The notes under the pieces are model-generated. The model was given only the letters and a program-made list of their open reading frames with translations, did not search any database and was not told where the DNA came from. From positions 47,006,001 through 47,070,000 of the forward strand of contig JAZBRS010000029.1 of assembly GCA_037176725.1 (NCBI GenBank): 64,000 nucleotides of DNA. Reading direction: 5' to 3'. The translations under genes and the position numbers were made by a program. The stretch is from Posidonia oceanica (taxonomy: Eukaryota > Streptophyta > Magnoliopsida > Alismatales > Posidoniaceae). Positions 10,036-20,153 of the stretch are shown here, piece after piece; positions within the stretch are counted from its first letter, which is position 1; the number at the start of each line of letters is the position of its first letter.

Positions 10036-11160
10036 CTACTGATAGTACTTCTTCAGATAGCAGAGGTTGACGGGCTCAGACTGCTCAACCCGGTCCATAT
10101 CTTCAAGAGTTACAGCGCCTCCCGAAAAGATCTGCTTGACCACAAAGGGGCCACACCAATTGGGTCGGAATTTCCCTCGACCATCAGGCAAATGAATGGC
10201 GCGCAAGACAAGGTCCCCTGGCTGAAAGTTTCTGGGCTGGACCTTTTTCAAGAATGCTCTGGCCATCCGCTTCTGATAGCAGTGAGCGTTGTGCATAGCT
10301 TGCAGTCTGCGCTCATCAATTAAGTTCAGTTGGATGCAGCAGTCTTTGACCCATTCTGCCTCTTCCAACTCAGCTTCTCGTAGGATCCGCAGAGAGGGGA
10401 TCTCTACTTCAACAGGTAACACCGCTTCCATTCCGTACACCAGAGAGTACGGGGTGGCTCCTGTAGAGGTTCGGATTGATGTCCTGTACGCCCAGAGTGC
10501 GTACGGGAGCTTGTCGTGCCAATCCTTGTGGGTTTCTGCCATTTTCTTCAGGATTTTGACAATGTTCTTGTTTGCAGACTCCACAGCTCCGTTCATCTGT
10601 GGTCGATAGGGCGAGGATCGATGATGCTTGATCTTGAGACTTTGCAGGAATTCCTCGATCCTTTTGGCAATGAAGTTTGTGCCATTATCAGAGATGACTG
10701 AGTGCGGGACCCCATATCGGGCAATGATATTGTTTCTGATGAATTTTTCTGTTGCCACAGCGGTGACTGTTCTGTAAGAGGCTGCTTCCACCCACTTGGT
10801 AAAGTAATCGATCGCTACCAGAATATAGCGATGACCATTTGAAGCAGCAGGGTGGATGGCGCCAATGACATCGATCCCCCAGGTGGAGAAAGGCCATGGT
10901 GAAGACATGTTGTGCAGTTGATGTGGAGGGGCCTTGATGAAGTTACCATGAATCTGACAGTTGTGGCATCTACGCACGAACCGGCAGCAGTCGGCTTCCA
11001 TGGTCAGCCAGAAATATCCTTGCAGCATGATCTTCTTGGCCAGGAGGATGCCATTCATGTGCGGGCCACAGGTCCCCGCATGCACCTGAAGCATCAGCGT
11101 GTAAGCCTCCGATTTGTTCAGACAGCGCAGTAGCATCTGATTGTATGACCTTCTGTACAG
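10036..11160 (-). pseudogene. Integrase of element A
   Basis: This domain inserts the retrotransposon cDNA into host DNA. From the ATG at 11136 the frame is open to a TAG at 10036. The N-terminal zinc-binding motif has H19, H26, C57 and C60. The catalytic triad is D89 (WGIDVIG), D150 (VISDNGTNF) and E186 (NGAVESANK), with 35 residues between the last two as in retroviral-type integrases. A GPF motif (CGPFVV) lies near the C-terminus, and I see no chromodomain, as expected for Tat elements. A TAG at 11161-11163 separates it in frame from RNase H; several residues of the integrase N-terminus lie between that stop and the first ATG. The catalytic core looks intact. Confidence 0.93.
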
Positions 11161-13050
11161 CTACCTAGCCCCTAACACATACTTTGACGCCAGACGCGCC
11201 AAAGTTCTCTTGTTTGCTGCCGTGGTATCAGGAGGAAAGCTACCAGACTCCAGAAAGGATTTTATATCTTGATACCAGGGCTGCCCCTCTGCTGGATCCG
11301 CTTCTTCTATGCTCATGCAGTATGCAGGCTGCTCGATGCGAGTGACTGATACATCCACTGTGCTATCTTCTGAAATGGTGAGCCAGGATGCCAGGGTTGC
11401 TAGTGCGTCTGCATACGCATTCTTTGCTCTGTTCATGTATGTGAAGCAGATGCTCTCAAATTCTTCCATCAGCCTCAGCAGGTGTTCGTGATACGGCACA
11501 AGCTTGGGATCTTTCGTCCTCCAGTCGTCGTTCACTTGAGAAATTACCAGCATGGCATCACCGTGCACATGCAGCTTCTGCGCCTCATGTTCGAGGGCGA
11601 CTCTCAACCCTAGGATGCATGCTTCATACTTCGCTTCATTGTTTGTGCATGCGAAAGTCAGCTTCCTCGCGAAGGGAATCATCTGTCCCTGGGGCGTGGT
11701 CAGCACTGCGCCTACGCCTCGGCCCTTTTTGTTGACTGCACCATCAAAGTAGAGCTGCCATTCCTCTTGTTTCTCAGGATCTTTCTGCTCAGCGTCCTCC
11801 ATTGCAAAGAGAATGTCTTCATCAGGGAACTGTGTCTGGAGGGGTTGGTATTCAGGCAGAGGAAGGTCAGCAAGATGGTCTGCCATGGCCTGACCCTTCA
11901 TGGATTTCTGTGTGACAAAGGTGATGTCGTACTGAGACAATAACACCTGCCACTTAGCACATCTGCCCACCATGGCCGGCTTTTGGAAAAGGAACTTGAT
12001 AGGATCATGCCGGCATAAGAGCTGCACTTGGTATGCCATCATGTAGTGCCTTAGTTTCTGTGCAGCCCAGACAAGGGACAAACAGGTCTTCTCTAGTGTA
12101 CTGTACCTGGCTTCGCATTCATTAAATTTCTTGCTCAGGTAATAGATGGTGCGCTCCTTTCTACCAGATTCATCATGTTGGCCTAAGACGGCGCCCATGG
12201 AATGCTGCGTGGTAGAAAGGTAGAGAAGCAAAGGTCTCCCGGGTGTAGGCGGGACCAGGACAGGAGGCTTGATCAGCAGCTGCTTGATCTTGGCAAATGC
12301 AGCCTGACACTCCTCGCTCCAGTGAATCTGCACATTCTTCTTCAAGAGCTTGAATATGGGCTCGCAGATGGGCGTAAGCTGTGCAATAAAGCGACTGATA
12401 TATTGTAAACGCCCAAGTAGACTTCTGACTTCTTTTTCAGTTCTAGGGGGTGGCATGTCCACGATGGCTTGTGCTTTCAACGGGTCCACCTCAATCCCCT
12501 TTTGGCTAACAATGTAGCCGAGCAATTTACCAGAAGACACCCCGAATACGCACTTCTTGGGATTCAGGCGCAGCTTGTACTTCCGTAGACGGTCAAAGAG
12601 CTTTTTGAGACAGGTAAGATGATCTTCAGGCTCTTTGGTTTTAGCAATCATGTCGTCTACATAGACCTCTACTTCTTGGTGCATGAGGTCGTGGAACAGC
12701 GCAGTCATGGCCCTTTGATAGGTCGCACCAGCATTTTTCAGGCCGAACGGCATGACTTGGTAGCAGAAGACTCCCCAAGGGGTGATGAATGAAGTCTTTT
12801 CCATGTCTTCTTCTGCCATTTTGATTTGATTGTATCCAGAAAAGCCGTCCATGAAGGAGAGCATTTTGTGGCCCGCTGTATTGTCGACTAGGACGTCAAT
12901 GTGAGGCAATGGAAAGTCGTCCTTGGGACTCGCCTTGTTCAGGTCCCTGTAGTCGATGCAGATCCGGAATCGGCCATCTTTCTTGGGCACAGGTACAATG
13001 TTTGCCAGCCATTTAGGATAAAGAACGACCTTCAGAAAGTTGACCCTGAG
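11161..13050 (-). pseudogene. Reverse transcriptase with two RNase H domains, element A
   Basis: Copies the element's RNA into DNA and removes the RNA strand. Counting from the ATG at 12990, the RT has CIDYRDLNKAS (about 11-21), FMDGFSGYNQI (46-56), PFGLKNAGATYQ (81-92) and the catalytic YVDD at 110-113 (about 12663-12652). A first RNase H-like domain follows (about 252-385), in which the usual first catalytic Asp is not evident (LYLSTTQ). A second, plant-type RNase H (about 411-540) keeps D416 (YFDGA), E452 (NNEAKYEA), D478 (HGDAM) and D528 (ADALA). That doubled RNase H is the signature of the Tat lineage. TAG codons at 13051-13053 and 11161-11163 bound this piece in the same frame as its neighbours. 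Confidence 0.95.
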
Positions 13051-15318
13051 CTACTTCATTATCTCTTCTTTGATCATGAGCAGCCACTGTGGTCGCCATC
13101 TTCTTAGTTTCTGCTTCACTGGCTTGGCATCCGAGTTTAAGGGCAGATTGTGCACCACTACTTCTATGTCAAGGCCGACCATATCCTCGTAACTCCAGGC
13201 GAAGACATCCGCATATTCTTTCAGGAATGCGATGAACTCTGCTCGAGCCTGGGAGGACAGCTGGGCACTGATACGAACTTCTTTGACTTCCTCAGCTGTG
13301 CCGATGTTGACAACCTCTGTTTCTTCTTCAACATGGAGGTTGGGGCCTTCTGGGTCGTCGTCATGGGGCCGGAACTCGGGCAATGATTCATCAGTCTCAT
13401 CCATGCCCGTATCATCCTCCTCTCCATAAGCAATAAGTTCCGAAAGGATCTCTTTTTCAAAGGAAGGACTTGTAATGTCGAAAGAGTGCATGTGTTCCGC
13501 TGCTTGGCCCTGGTGACACTTCAGGACGGTCACGCTCACTCGAGTATTCTTGTAGCCTCGGTGCGCGACCTCCATCCCAGCAACTCCTTCTGTTGTTCGC
13601 TCTGGCCTGACTGGTTCTGCTGAGTGCTCTGCTGATACTGCTGAGGGCTTAGCTAATTCTGCTGCTGAGGCTGCTGACTGTTCTGCTGCTGAGGCTTTCT
13701 GCTCTGTTACTGCTGCTGCATGAACTGCTGATGCTTCCTCCTTCGGGTCTTCCAGTATGCTTGTGGAGGGTATGCCGGACTGGCGGCTGATCTGACCACT
13801 GCCGCTCGATATACTGCTCAAGTGAGGCATGGGTTGCACAAACCACCTAGACCCGCCTTCTGGTTGAAGAGTAATGAGCTCATTTGGTCTAGGGGAGTCC
13901 GGCGCTGCTGAGTCTTCTTCCAGGACCATGATAGAGGCACGGTCTTCTTGCAGAGGAGGGTCCGTAACCACGGCTTTCCCTTTCCTTTCTGCGGCTTGAT
14001 GCTCTGCCAGGTCTTCTGCTATCGACTTGATTTGTTCTTGATAGAGTAGCTCTAAGTCGGACATCCAAGAATCGACCTGGGCTTCTATCGCCACTCCTTC
14101 TTCCTCGTCCGAGGGGGAGTCGACGTAGTAGGCGCCGGGGGCTTGCGGCACTGGCCTGGCTGCAAGACGGATTGCTGCCCTTGGAATCTGCATGATCTGG
14201 TTCACGGGCGCGTCCGATGGCGGCAACTCTGATGTAGAAGGCCCAAATAGACAAGTCAGCGGTGGCATAGATGGATATGCTGCCAGAGTCACTGTTGGAG
14301 AGTAAGCAGGGGTGCTCTTCAGAGGGCTCAAGGGCCCGGAGAGTGTAGTGCTCAGTTGGCCTTTTGTATCGGGCCGTAACTGAGAGAGTGCAGCCTCTGA
14401 CGCCATGGGGTCTTGCCATGAGAGCTGCTGCTGGTTGTCAGGAGGATGCGAAGCGGACTGCACCTGCTGCATTCCTAGAGATGTGGCTGCTGAAACGGGT
14501 TGAGCCGCGCTGCTGACTGTATTGATTAACTGCCCCTCCAGAGATAGGGACAATGGCATTGATGTTTCCGTGACCGCTGGTAGCATGCTTGCTTCTGCCA
14601 GAAGGAGTGTCTCTGACTCCTGCACTGCTGCTGTCTGTACTTGGGAAGCTGATGTGGCTGCAAGAGAGTGGAAACTTGCCAGTTCTGCCACAGGGCCTGC
14701 TGAGCTGCCTGCTGTTTCTGATAGAGGAAGAGCTGAATAGATTGACTGTGTGGCCTCTGCTCTGATCACTGTTTCTGCTGTGCCGGTTGGGACTGCCTCT
14801 GTTGTGCCAGACTGCTCCTCATCCGAGTAGTAGTCCTCAACACACACCCAATCCTCTGTCGGTACCATGTCTTGATCGTCGGTCGATCCCAGGGTTCCTG
14901 CACTGGTAAAGTTAGTGAGGTCTCTGGGAATGGCTGATTCTGGATTGTTGAGCTGAGAGCAGTGATCTTCGTTGGTCTTGGGCTCGTAGCCGAGGCCGTC
15001 AGATTTCCTTCGCTCCACTGCTACGATCGGCTCTGCGATCCCCTGGCCGTGACGCCCGAGCGGCGTACCCTTTATGTAACCCCACCTGTGACATACATTC
15101 TCGACCATTCGAAAGGGGTTGCTGTGAACGGTCAAGGAGTTGACACGTTCAAGATCAGGAATGAAGTTAACCGGCTCGCACCGATTAACGCGATATAGGG
15201 CTTCAAGAGTCTTGGGGTCAAACGGGATAGATTGCGAAGACACAGGGGAGACTGCTTCGATCTGCTCCTTCTCAAAGTTCTCTGCCATGACGACAATGAC
15301 ATCGTCGCCGCGACAGTA
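13051..15318 (-). pseudogene. Protease-RT linker with G-patch-like motif, element A
   Basis: About 745 codons are open from 15288 to the TAG at 13051, in frame with protease upstream and RT downstream. Residues of about 66-105 hold a glycine-rich stretch (GYIKGTPLGRHGQG, then GLGYEP) resembling the G-patch found in polyproteins of this clade. The middle is a long Ser/Ala/Thr/Glu-rich tract without recognisable fold. The C-terminal 100 residues (FIAFLKEYADVFAWSYEDM) are the conserved segment that precedes RT in Ty3/gypsy elements. The central tract is far more variable between A and B than the two ends, so it is probably a disordered spacer. Confidence 0.75.
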
Positions 15319-16320
15319 CTATATCATTCGATGGAGGGTTGAAGGAAGGACCTGATGCTTGTGGAGCCAAGGGCGCCCAAGCAGAAGATTGAAGTTCGGC
15401 TGCAAGTCGACGACATAGAATTCTACGTCGAAGACAACCGGGCCAATAGCAAGAGGAATAATCAGGACCCCTAGAGCGTCATGGTGAGTGTTGTCAAAGG
15501 CTGTCATTCCCTTCACGGCTGGCGTGATGTCCTCGGCTTTGAATCCGAGCTTGGTTGCAGTACGCAAGGGGCAGACGTTAAGGCCTGACCCATTATCAAC
15601 CAGTGTTAGGGGAATGCGAAAGTTTTTGAACTGCACCGTGATGAATAGGGGCTGGTTGTGATTAATCCCCACCGGAGGCAGCTCATCACTCGTAAAAGAG
15701 ATGACCTGGGGCTCCGCAATCAACCCAACCATGCTCTCCAAGGCAGAAGGCTCAATGGACTGGGACACACGGGCAGCCTGGAACACGCGAAGAAAAGCCT
15801 CGCGGTGTTCGACAGAGGTGTGGATCAAGTCCCAGATGGAGATGTCGGCTTTGACCTTCTTAAGCTGGGAGGTCAAGTCTACCATAGGTTGGCTCTTTTT
15901 GGCAAGGGGAGGGGTAGTTCTGGCAGGCTCTAAGGGGGTAGTGGCAGGAAGCTGGGTTACTACAGGTTGGGCAGGGATCTGGCTAGCTATAGGCTGGCTC
16001 GAGGTTAGATCTGCTATGGGTTGGCTAGAGGGTGGGGGCATAACAGGTCTAGGGGGAGTTGGCCTAATTGCCGGTGTTGGGGGCCTGTAAACCCTCCCCG
16101 ATCGCGTTACTTCCGCGCACATCTCCGTGGCGTAGCTGTAAGGGACGCGATGGGTGTCCAGGGCCAAATCAATGACGACTGGAGCATGTGCTGCGAGCAC
16201 AGGAGGGGTTACAAGGGGACCTATTGGATGCTGAGGTCTCTCTAGAGGGTATGGTTGTTGGGGTGGGAAGGCTGGGGCAGGTTGAGGTCTGCCTAGAAGG
16301 TGTAGCTGAGGTCGCCCCAA
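15319..16320 (-). pseudogene. Gag C-terminus and aspartic protease, element A
   Basis: The protease cuts the polyprotein. The active-site turn reads VDNGSGLNVCP (D at about residue 242, near 15597), and the flap and C-terminal part end in FNLLLGRPWLHKH. DNG instead of DTG/DSG is also present in element B (DNGLG) and is, as I recall, usual for this clade, so I do not read it as inactivation. Residues 1-150 are Pro-rich. Residues 160-185 (WDLIHTS...FLRVF) are a conserved helix-like segment also present in B. A TAG at 15319-15321 ends the piece; the homologous codon in B is AAG. Confidence 0.85.
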
Positions 16321-16341
16321 GAGGTGGATGGGGGAACTAGG

Positions 16342-18807
16342 CTAGGCCCTAGCTAGAAGGTGCACAGGGGATTGAGCCTGGGGAAGCACGGTGGGAGGCG
16401 CGAGAGGGCGCTCCGGCCTGGCACGCGGTCGGATCATGTGAATTCCCGACTCGGAGCCGGCAACTACCGCGAGATAGAGACTGACTGGGAAAGGCTCAGA
16501 GATGTCAGAGATGAGATCAGAAGGGTCGACCACAGAGGTAGCAGGCCTAGAGGGAAAGACAGAATGGATGCCTGAGGTTCCCACCCCTCCCGGATAAGAG
16601 TGCTCCGGTAAGGGTTGGCGGGTGATGCCAGAATGAGGGGGAACAGCTGAGTGTGCAGATGCATGAGTGTGTGCTTGAGTGGATGCCTCGTGCGTGTCGA
16701 TCACAATCGTTCCCGATTCGATCAAGTCCTGAATAGCGTTCCGTAGGGAGAAGCAGTTGTCCATCGAATGCCCGGCGCTTCGATGGAAATTGCAGAAGAG
16801 GTCCGGCCTAAACCAATGCGGTAGAGGACTTGGTGGCGGACGAACCTCCGAGAACTTCAAGAGCGATGCAACCTTTGGCAAGATGACCGTGAGCGGTTCC
16901 ACCAGTGGGGCGAATCTCCGCTTCTCAATGGGTGGCCTTCTTTGCCTCTGGTATGAGCCTTGCTGAACCGGTGCGGCAGGATAGACCGGTCTAGCGGTGG
17001 TAGTGATGTGTGGTGTGTGTGGATTCCTAGGTGCAGGAGCGTACACCATCTGAGCTGGGGCAGGCCGGGATGGCAAGCGAATAGGCACAGCAGGGGAGTC
17101 GACGAATGCAACAGCGGGTTTCGGCGAATCCTTCCTCTTCGGGCGGTTGTTGCTGCTGCCGCTGTTGTTGTTGTTGGAGGCGCTGTTGTTGGCACTGTTA
17201 CTGCTGATCACTACCTGCTTAGCGAACGCAGAGAGAGCTGGGAAGTTGCCACTCCACAAAGAACTCTCCACGCGCGCTCCAGCTCTGATGAGTGCCGCAA
17301 AAGTAGTGACTGGTTGGATGCTAAGCAGGGCTCCGAGAGACGGCTGCGCCCCTTTGATAACGATCTCGATAGACTCCTCGTCAGAGGGTCTATCTCGAAC
17401 CTGAGAGGCAATGGCGCGCTAGTGGCCGACGTACTCCCCGAACGGCTCGCCAGAATTCTGCTTGATTGCGATCAAGTCCGCCCTCTTTGGGACCAGATCG
17501 AGGTTGAAGGAGTACTGTTCTAGGAACGCCTGACTGAGGTCGTTCCAAGTCTTGATGGCTGACATATCGAGTGATGTAAACCACTTGAGTGCCGGCCCGG
17601 TCAAACTCTTCTGGAACAGGCGGATCAGCAACCTCTCGTCAGCCTGAAGCTGAGCGAGATCACCGCAATACGCCTTCTGGTGTGCTACGGGGCAGCCCCT
17701 ACCATTAAACTTCTCGAAGTCTAGGATCTTGAACTTCGGAGGGAGTACCGCCTCTGGAAAGCAGCAGAGGTCCCGGAATTGGTAGGTCTGGTGCTCAGTA
17801 CCCTGCACTAGTCGTAGTGCCTTCTCCAAGACGTCCATTCGGTTATTGATGGGGTCTGGGATTGCTGCTGTAGGAGAGGGATCAGCAGGGGTAGCGAGCG
17901 CATACGCCGAATGGGTCGCACCTAAGTGCTCCTCTGGATCTACCATAGCGTCGCCTGGTGGAGCAACGGGATGGCCGGCGTATCCGTGCTGGGGGACTGT
18001 GTATGCAGGAGTGTATGCAGGATGCTGGACCTGGTGCAGAGGAGAAGAGTAGATGCCATGCTGTGCTGTGATAGGGGTAGGATGACGGAGCACCAGTTGC
18101 TGTACAGGCGGAGTGCCAGACAGCGAGCCAGTGAGGTACTGGGTTCCAGCCGGTTCAAAAGACTGACCACCAGAGGGAAGTGGAGCATGCTGTGCTAAGT
18201 GTTGTGCAGCAGGAGGCGGTAAATGGGCCCCCATCGTCGGAACCGTGAGCAGTTGAGACGATGGACGAGGCGGAGGTGTGGAGGTCGATGCATGGAATGC
18301 AGGAACTGGCCTCAGAGGAACCTCAGGAACGACGGGAATAGAAGAAGGACGAACTGATAGAGCCATGCCCTGCAGTTTCTGGGCAAGCTCCATCAGGTGC
18401 TGGTACTGCGCCTCGGGCGTCTCGCCAGTGGGGACGCTGAAGTGCAGTGCCGGCGAAGGCTGAGAAACAAGTGGCACGGACACAGACTGTCCGGGAGGGA
18501 AGGATTCTACAGCAAAGGTCGCAGCGACGGTGGAAGGGATGTCGAAAGCGACGTATCCCTGGGATGGAGGGGGCAGTGGCGTCTCCGAAACGCGAGTAAC
18601 GGTCATCAAGATAGATTCGGCGACCGGATTCGGAGGAAGAGATGCTTGCCACTGTCCCGGGACGTACTGAGAACCTAGAGACGTCAGGGGAGGAAACCCT
18701 GGCGTCGGAGGGGGAACAAGGGGGACAGGAGGAGCAACCGGAGGGGTCGGAATGGAAACACCCTCCGTGACAGGAGTGAAAAGAGGCTCACTAACGTACT
18801 GGGCCAT
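16342..18807 (-). pseudogene. Gag of element A
   Basis: Gag builds the virus-like particle. I place the start at the ATG 18807-18805 (MAQYVSEPLF), because elements B and C have an ATG at the same place (47293 and 42710). The first 370 or so codons are Pro/Val/Ser-rich. The retrotransposon gag fold lies at about 17700-17330 (FEKFNGRG, FQKSLTGPALKWFTSL, WNDLSQAFLEQY). A cysteine-histidine knuckle of the form C-x2-H-x4-H-x4-C (CNFHRSAGHSMDNC) lies at about 16794-16753. TAG codons at 17419-17421 and 16342-16344 interrupt the frame; C has a Trp near the first position. Confidence 0.9.
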
Positions 18808-20100
18808 TGCTGACCTAGATCGCGTGAGAATAGGGCTGCGACGAGTGTTCAAGCGGTGAGTCCTAAGGGGAGCTATCTTCACGAAGGCGGATAGCTCAGA
18901 AAGGGAATGGTCGCGAATAAAGTCGCAACAGGAGCGTCAACGAGGGTCGGTACTCGAGCTCTAGCAAAGGGAAACTCGCTTTACCGATCACGCTGACACA
19001 ACAGAAGGAAATTAGGGGTTAGAAACTAAAAGATGAATGCAAATGAGTTAGTTAAATGGCATGAACGGTATGCATGCTTTCTAGTATGCCCCCCTCGCCT
19101 AACTAGTGTGTCCTAGTAAGGTAATCTACTTCGGGTATCCCTAGGTGTACGGGTCACCGACTCAGGTCAGAAAATTAGGTTCCCTGTCTAACTCCCGGCC
19201 CAAAGCTCAGGAAATGACAGGGTGGTGCGTTGGTGGCCTCTACCCCGCCAAAGCGTGGGTGGTACCCTCTACTAACACCGACACGACCCCCGGACGAGGG
19301 GGGGACAGACCGACTGGCTCGTGCCACGCCCAAAGCGGTGGAACAAGAAGCCGGGACCGTCCTTCGCAGACTAATAGGTGGACTCAGATGAGAAGAATGC
19401 ATGCCCTATATGATGCTTATGCAAATGCTTAAAGTCTTTTATCTTGCACATTTTATTAACCAGAGGGAGTGAAGGATTGTTCAGAGTCTCTAGTTGCTCC
19501 TAGGAGTTCTTTTTACTTACGGTTTTTAGTTAACCATGGGGAGAGCAAACAAGTCTCTACTATCCTAGGCATGGCATGTGTGAATGGGAAAAAGATCAGT
19601 CAAGCATGGCAGGCAGACAATCATACAACACAACAAAAGGCAAGTGCATGGCATGTGCAGGTGTTTGTGAGCATAATGGTGAAGAAAAACATTCATCGAG
19701 TCAAAAGGCATGCATGTGCGTGCGTAGTGACATAGCAAAGGTGTAAAAGAAGCATTCAACATTCAGAAAGCACGTATTGTTGCCAAGCAAGTATGTAGAC
19801 ATGCAATGTGCGATAACTAAAACAGTAATAAGCAAGTAAGGCAAGGAAAATAAAGACAAGTAAGCTGTAAAGGAAGTAAGAGCATAAGCAAGACAATAAG
19901 TAAATAAACAAGCAGAGAAGCAAAGCCAAGCGAAAGGGAGCGCAAACCGAGGCGAAAGAGGTGCAAAACCTAAGCAAAGTAGTCACAAAGCGACTTTCTA
20001 AGAGTTTGCACAGAAAAACGAGCAAAGCAGGCACACAAGGCAGGCAAAACTGCGAAAACAGGCGAGCGAAAAGCCGGGAACGAAAGCCGGAGTCTAGTCA
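18808..20100 (-). other. 5' leader of element A
   Basis: About 1.3 kb between PBS and gag start, with no coding sequence. It contains one conserved block (19080-19425), and an A/G-rich low-complexity part at 19780-20080 made of 'aagcaa' words. Leaders of this length in LTR elements usually carry RNA dimerisation and packaging signals. Confidence 0.7.
19080..19425 (-). promoter_or_regulatory. Conserved leader block, copy A
   Basis: About 330 bp match the leaders of element B (about 47575-47900) and element C (about 42925-43240). Shared stretches include a 'ggtggcctc' core, a 'gggtggtaccctc'-like run (complement of GAGGGTACCACCC) and a GACTCAG...GAGAAGAATGCATG end. Since the gag genes of A and C have diverged considerably, the block may be a packaging or other RNA signal. 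Confidence 0.6.
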
Positions 20101-20118
20101 TCCCCAGCAGAGTCGCCA
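20101..20118 (-). promoter_or_regulatory. Primer binding site, element A
   Basis: Minus strand TGGCGACTCTGCTGGGGA, one base inside the LTR end. It is complementary to a tRNA 3' end of the form TCCCCAGCAGAGTCG-CCA. From memory of plant tRNA-Arg(ACG), whose end is TCCCCAGCGGAGTCG, this matches with one mismatch; the PBS of element C matches without any. Confidence 0.85.
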
Positions 20119-20119
20119 C

Positions 20120-20153
20120 TGTAGCGAGCTTGATTCCGATCGGGATCACTACA
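20120..20153 (-). repeat. Stump of the 5' LTR of element A, fused to element B
   Basis: Only about 30 bp of LTR end remain next to the PBS. The minus strand ends ...GATCGGAATCAAGCTCGCTACA, comparable with the LTR end GATTGGGATTACTACA of the solo LTRs. Directly beyond it, the sequence continues as the RNase H/integrase junction of element B. About 6 kb of LTR is therefore missing here, together with B's integrase and 3' end. Confidence 0.75.

Larger units (their letters stand above)
1..20153 (-). mobile_element. Element A: Tat-lineage Ty3/gypsy retrotransposon, left edge outside window
   Basis: Read on the minus strand, the order is a 5' LTR stump, PBS, leader, gag, protease, RT with two RNase H domains, integrase, a DUF7745-like ORF, structured 3' repeats, polypurine tract and 3' LTR. 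The RT-RNaseH-integrase order defines Ty3/gypsy. The additional plant-type RNase H and the tRNA-Arg-type PBS place it in the Tat group. The internal part (4474-20119) is about 15.6 kb. The gag-pol frame stays open with no frameshift from 18807 to 10036 apart from five internal TAG codons, so this copy is dead but not very old. Its 5' LTR is almost completely deleted and its 3' LTR runs past position 1, so target duplications cannot be checked. Confidence 0.92.

Noticed and set aside
13889..14419. Alternative minus-strand frame of 176 codons
   Set aside because: It overlaps the linker in another frame, is rich in Arg/Ser from GC composition, and shows no domain.
20101..20118. tRNA-Arg gene fragment
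   Set aside because: Only 18 bases match the tRNA end and they sit one base from an LTR end. This is a primer binding site, likewise at 43805 and 48505.
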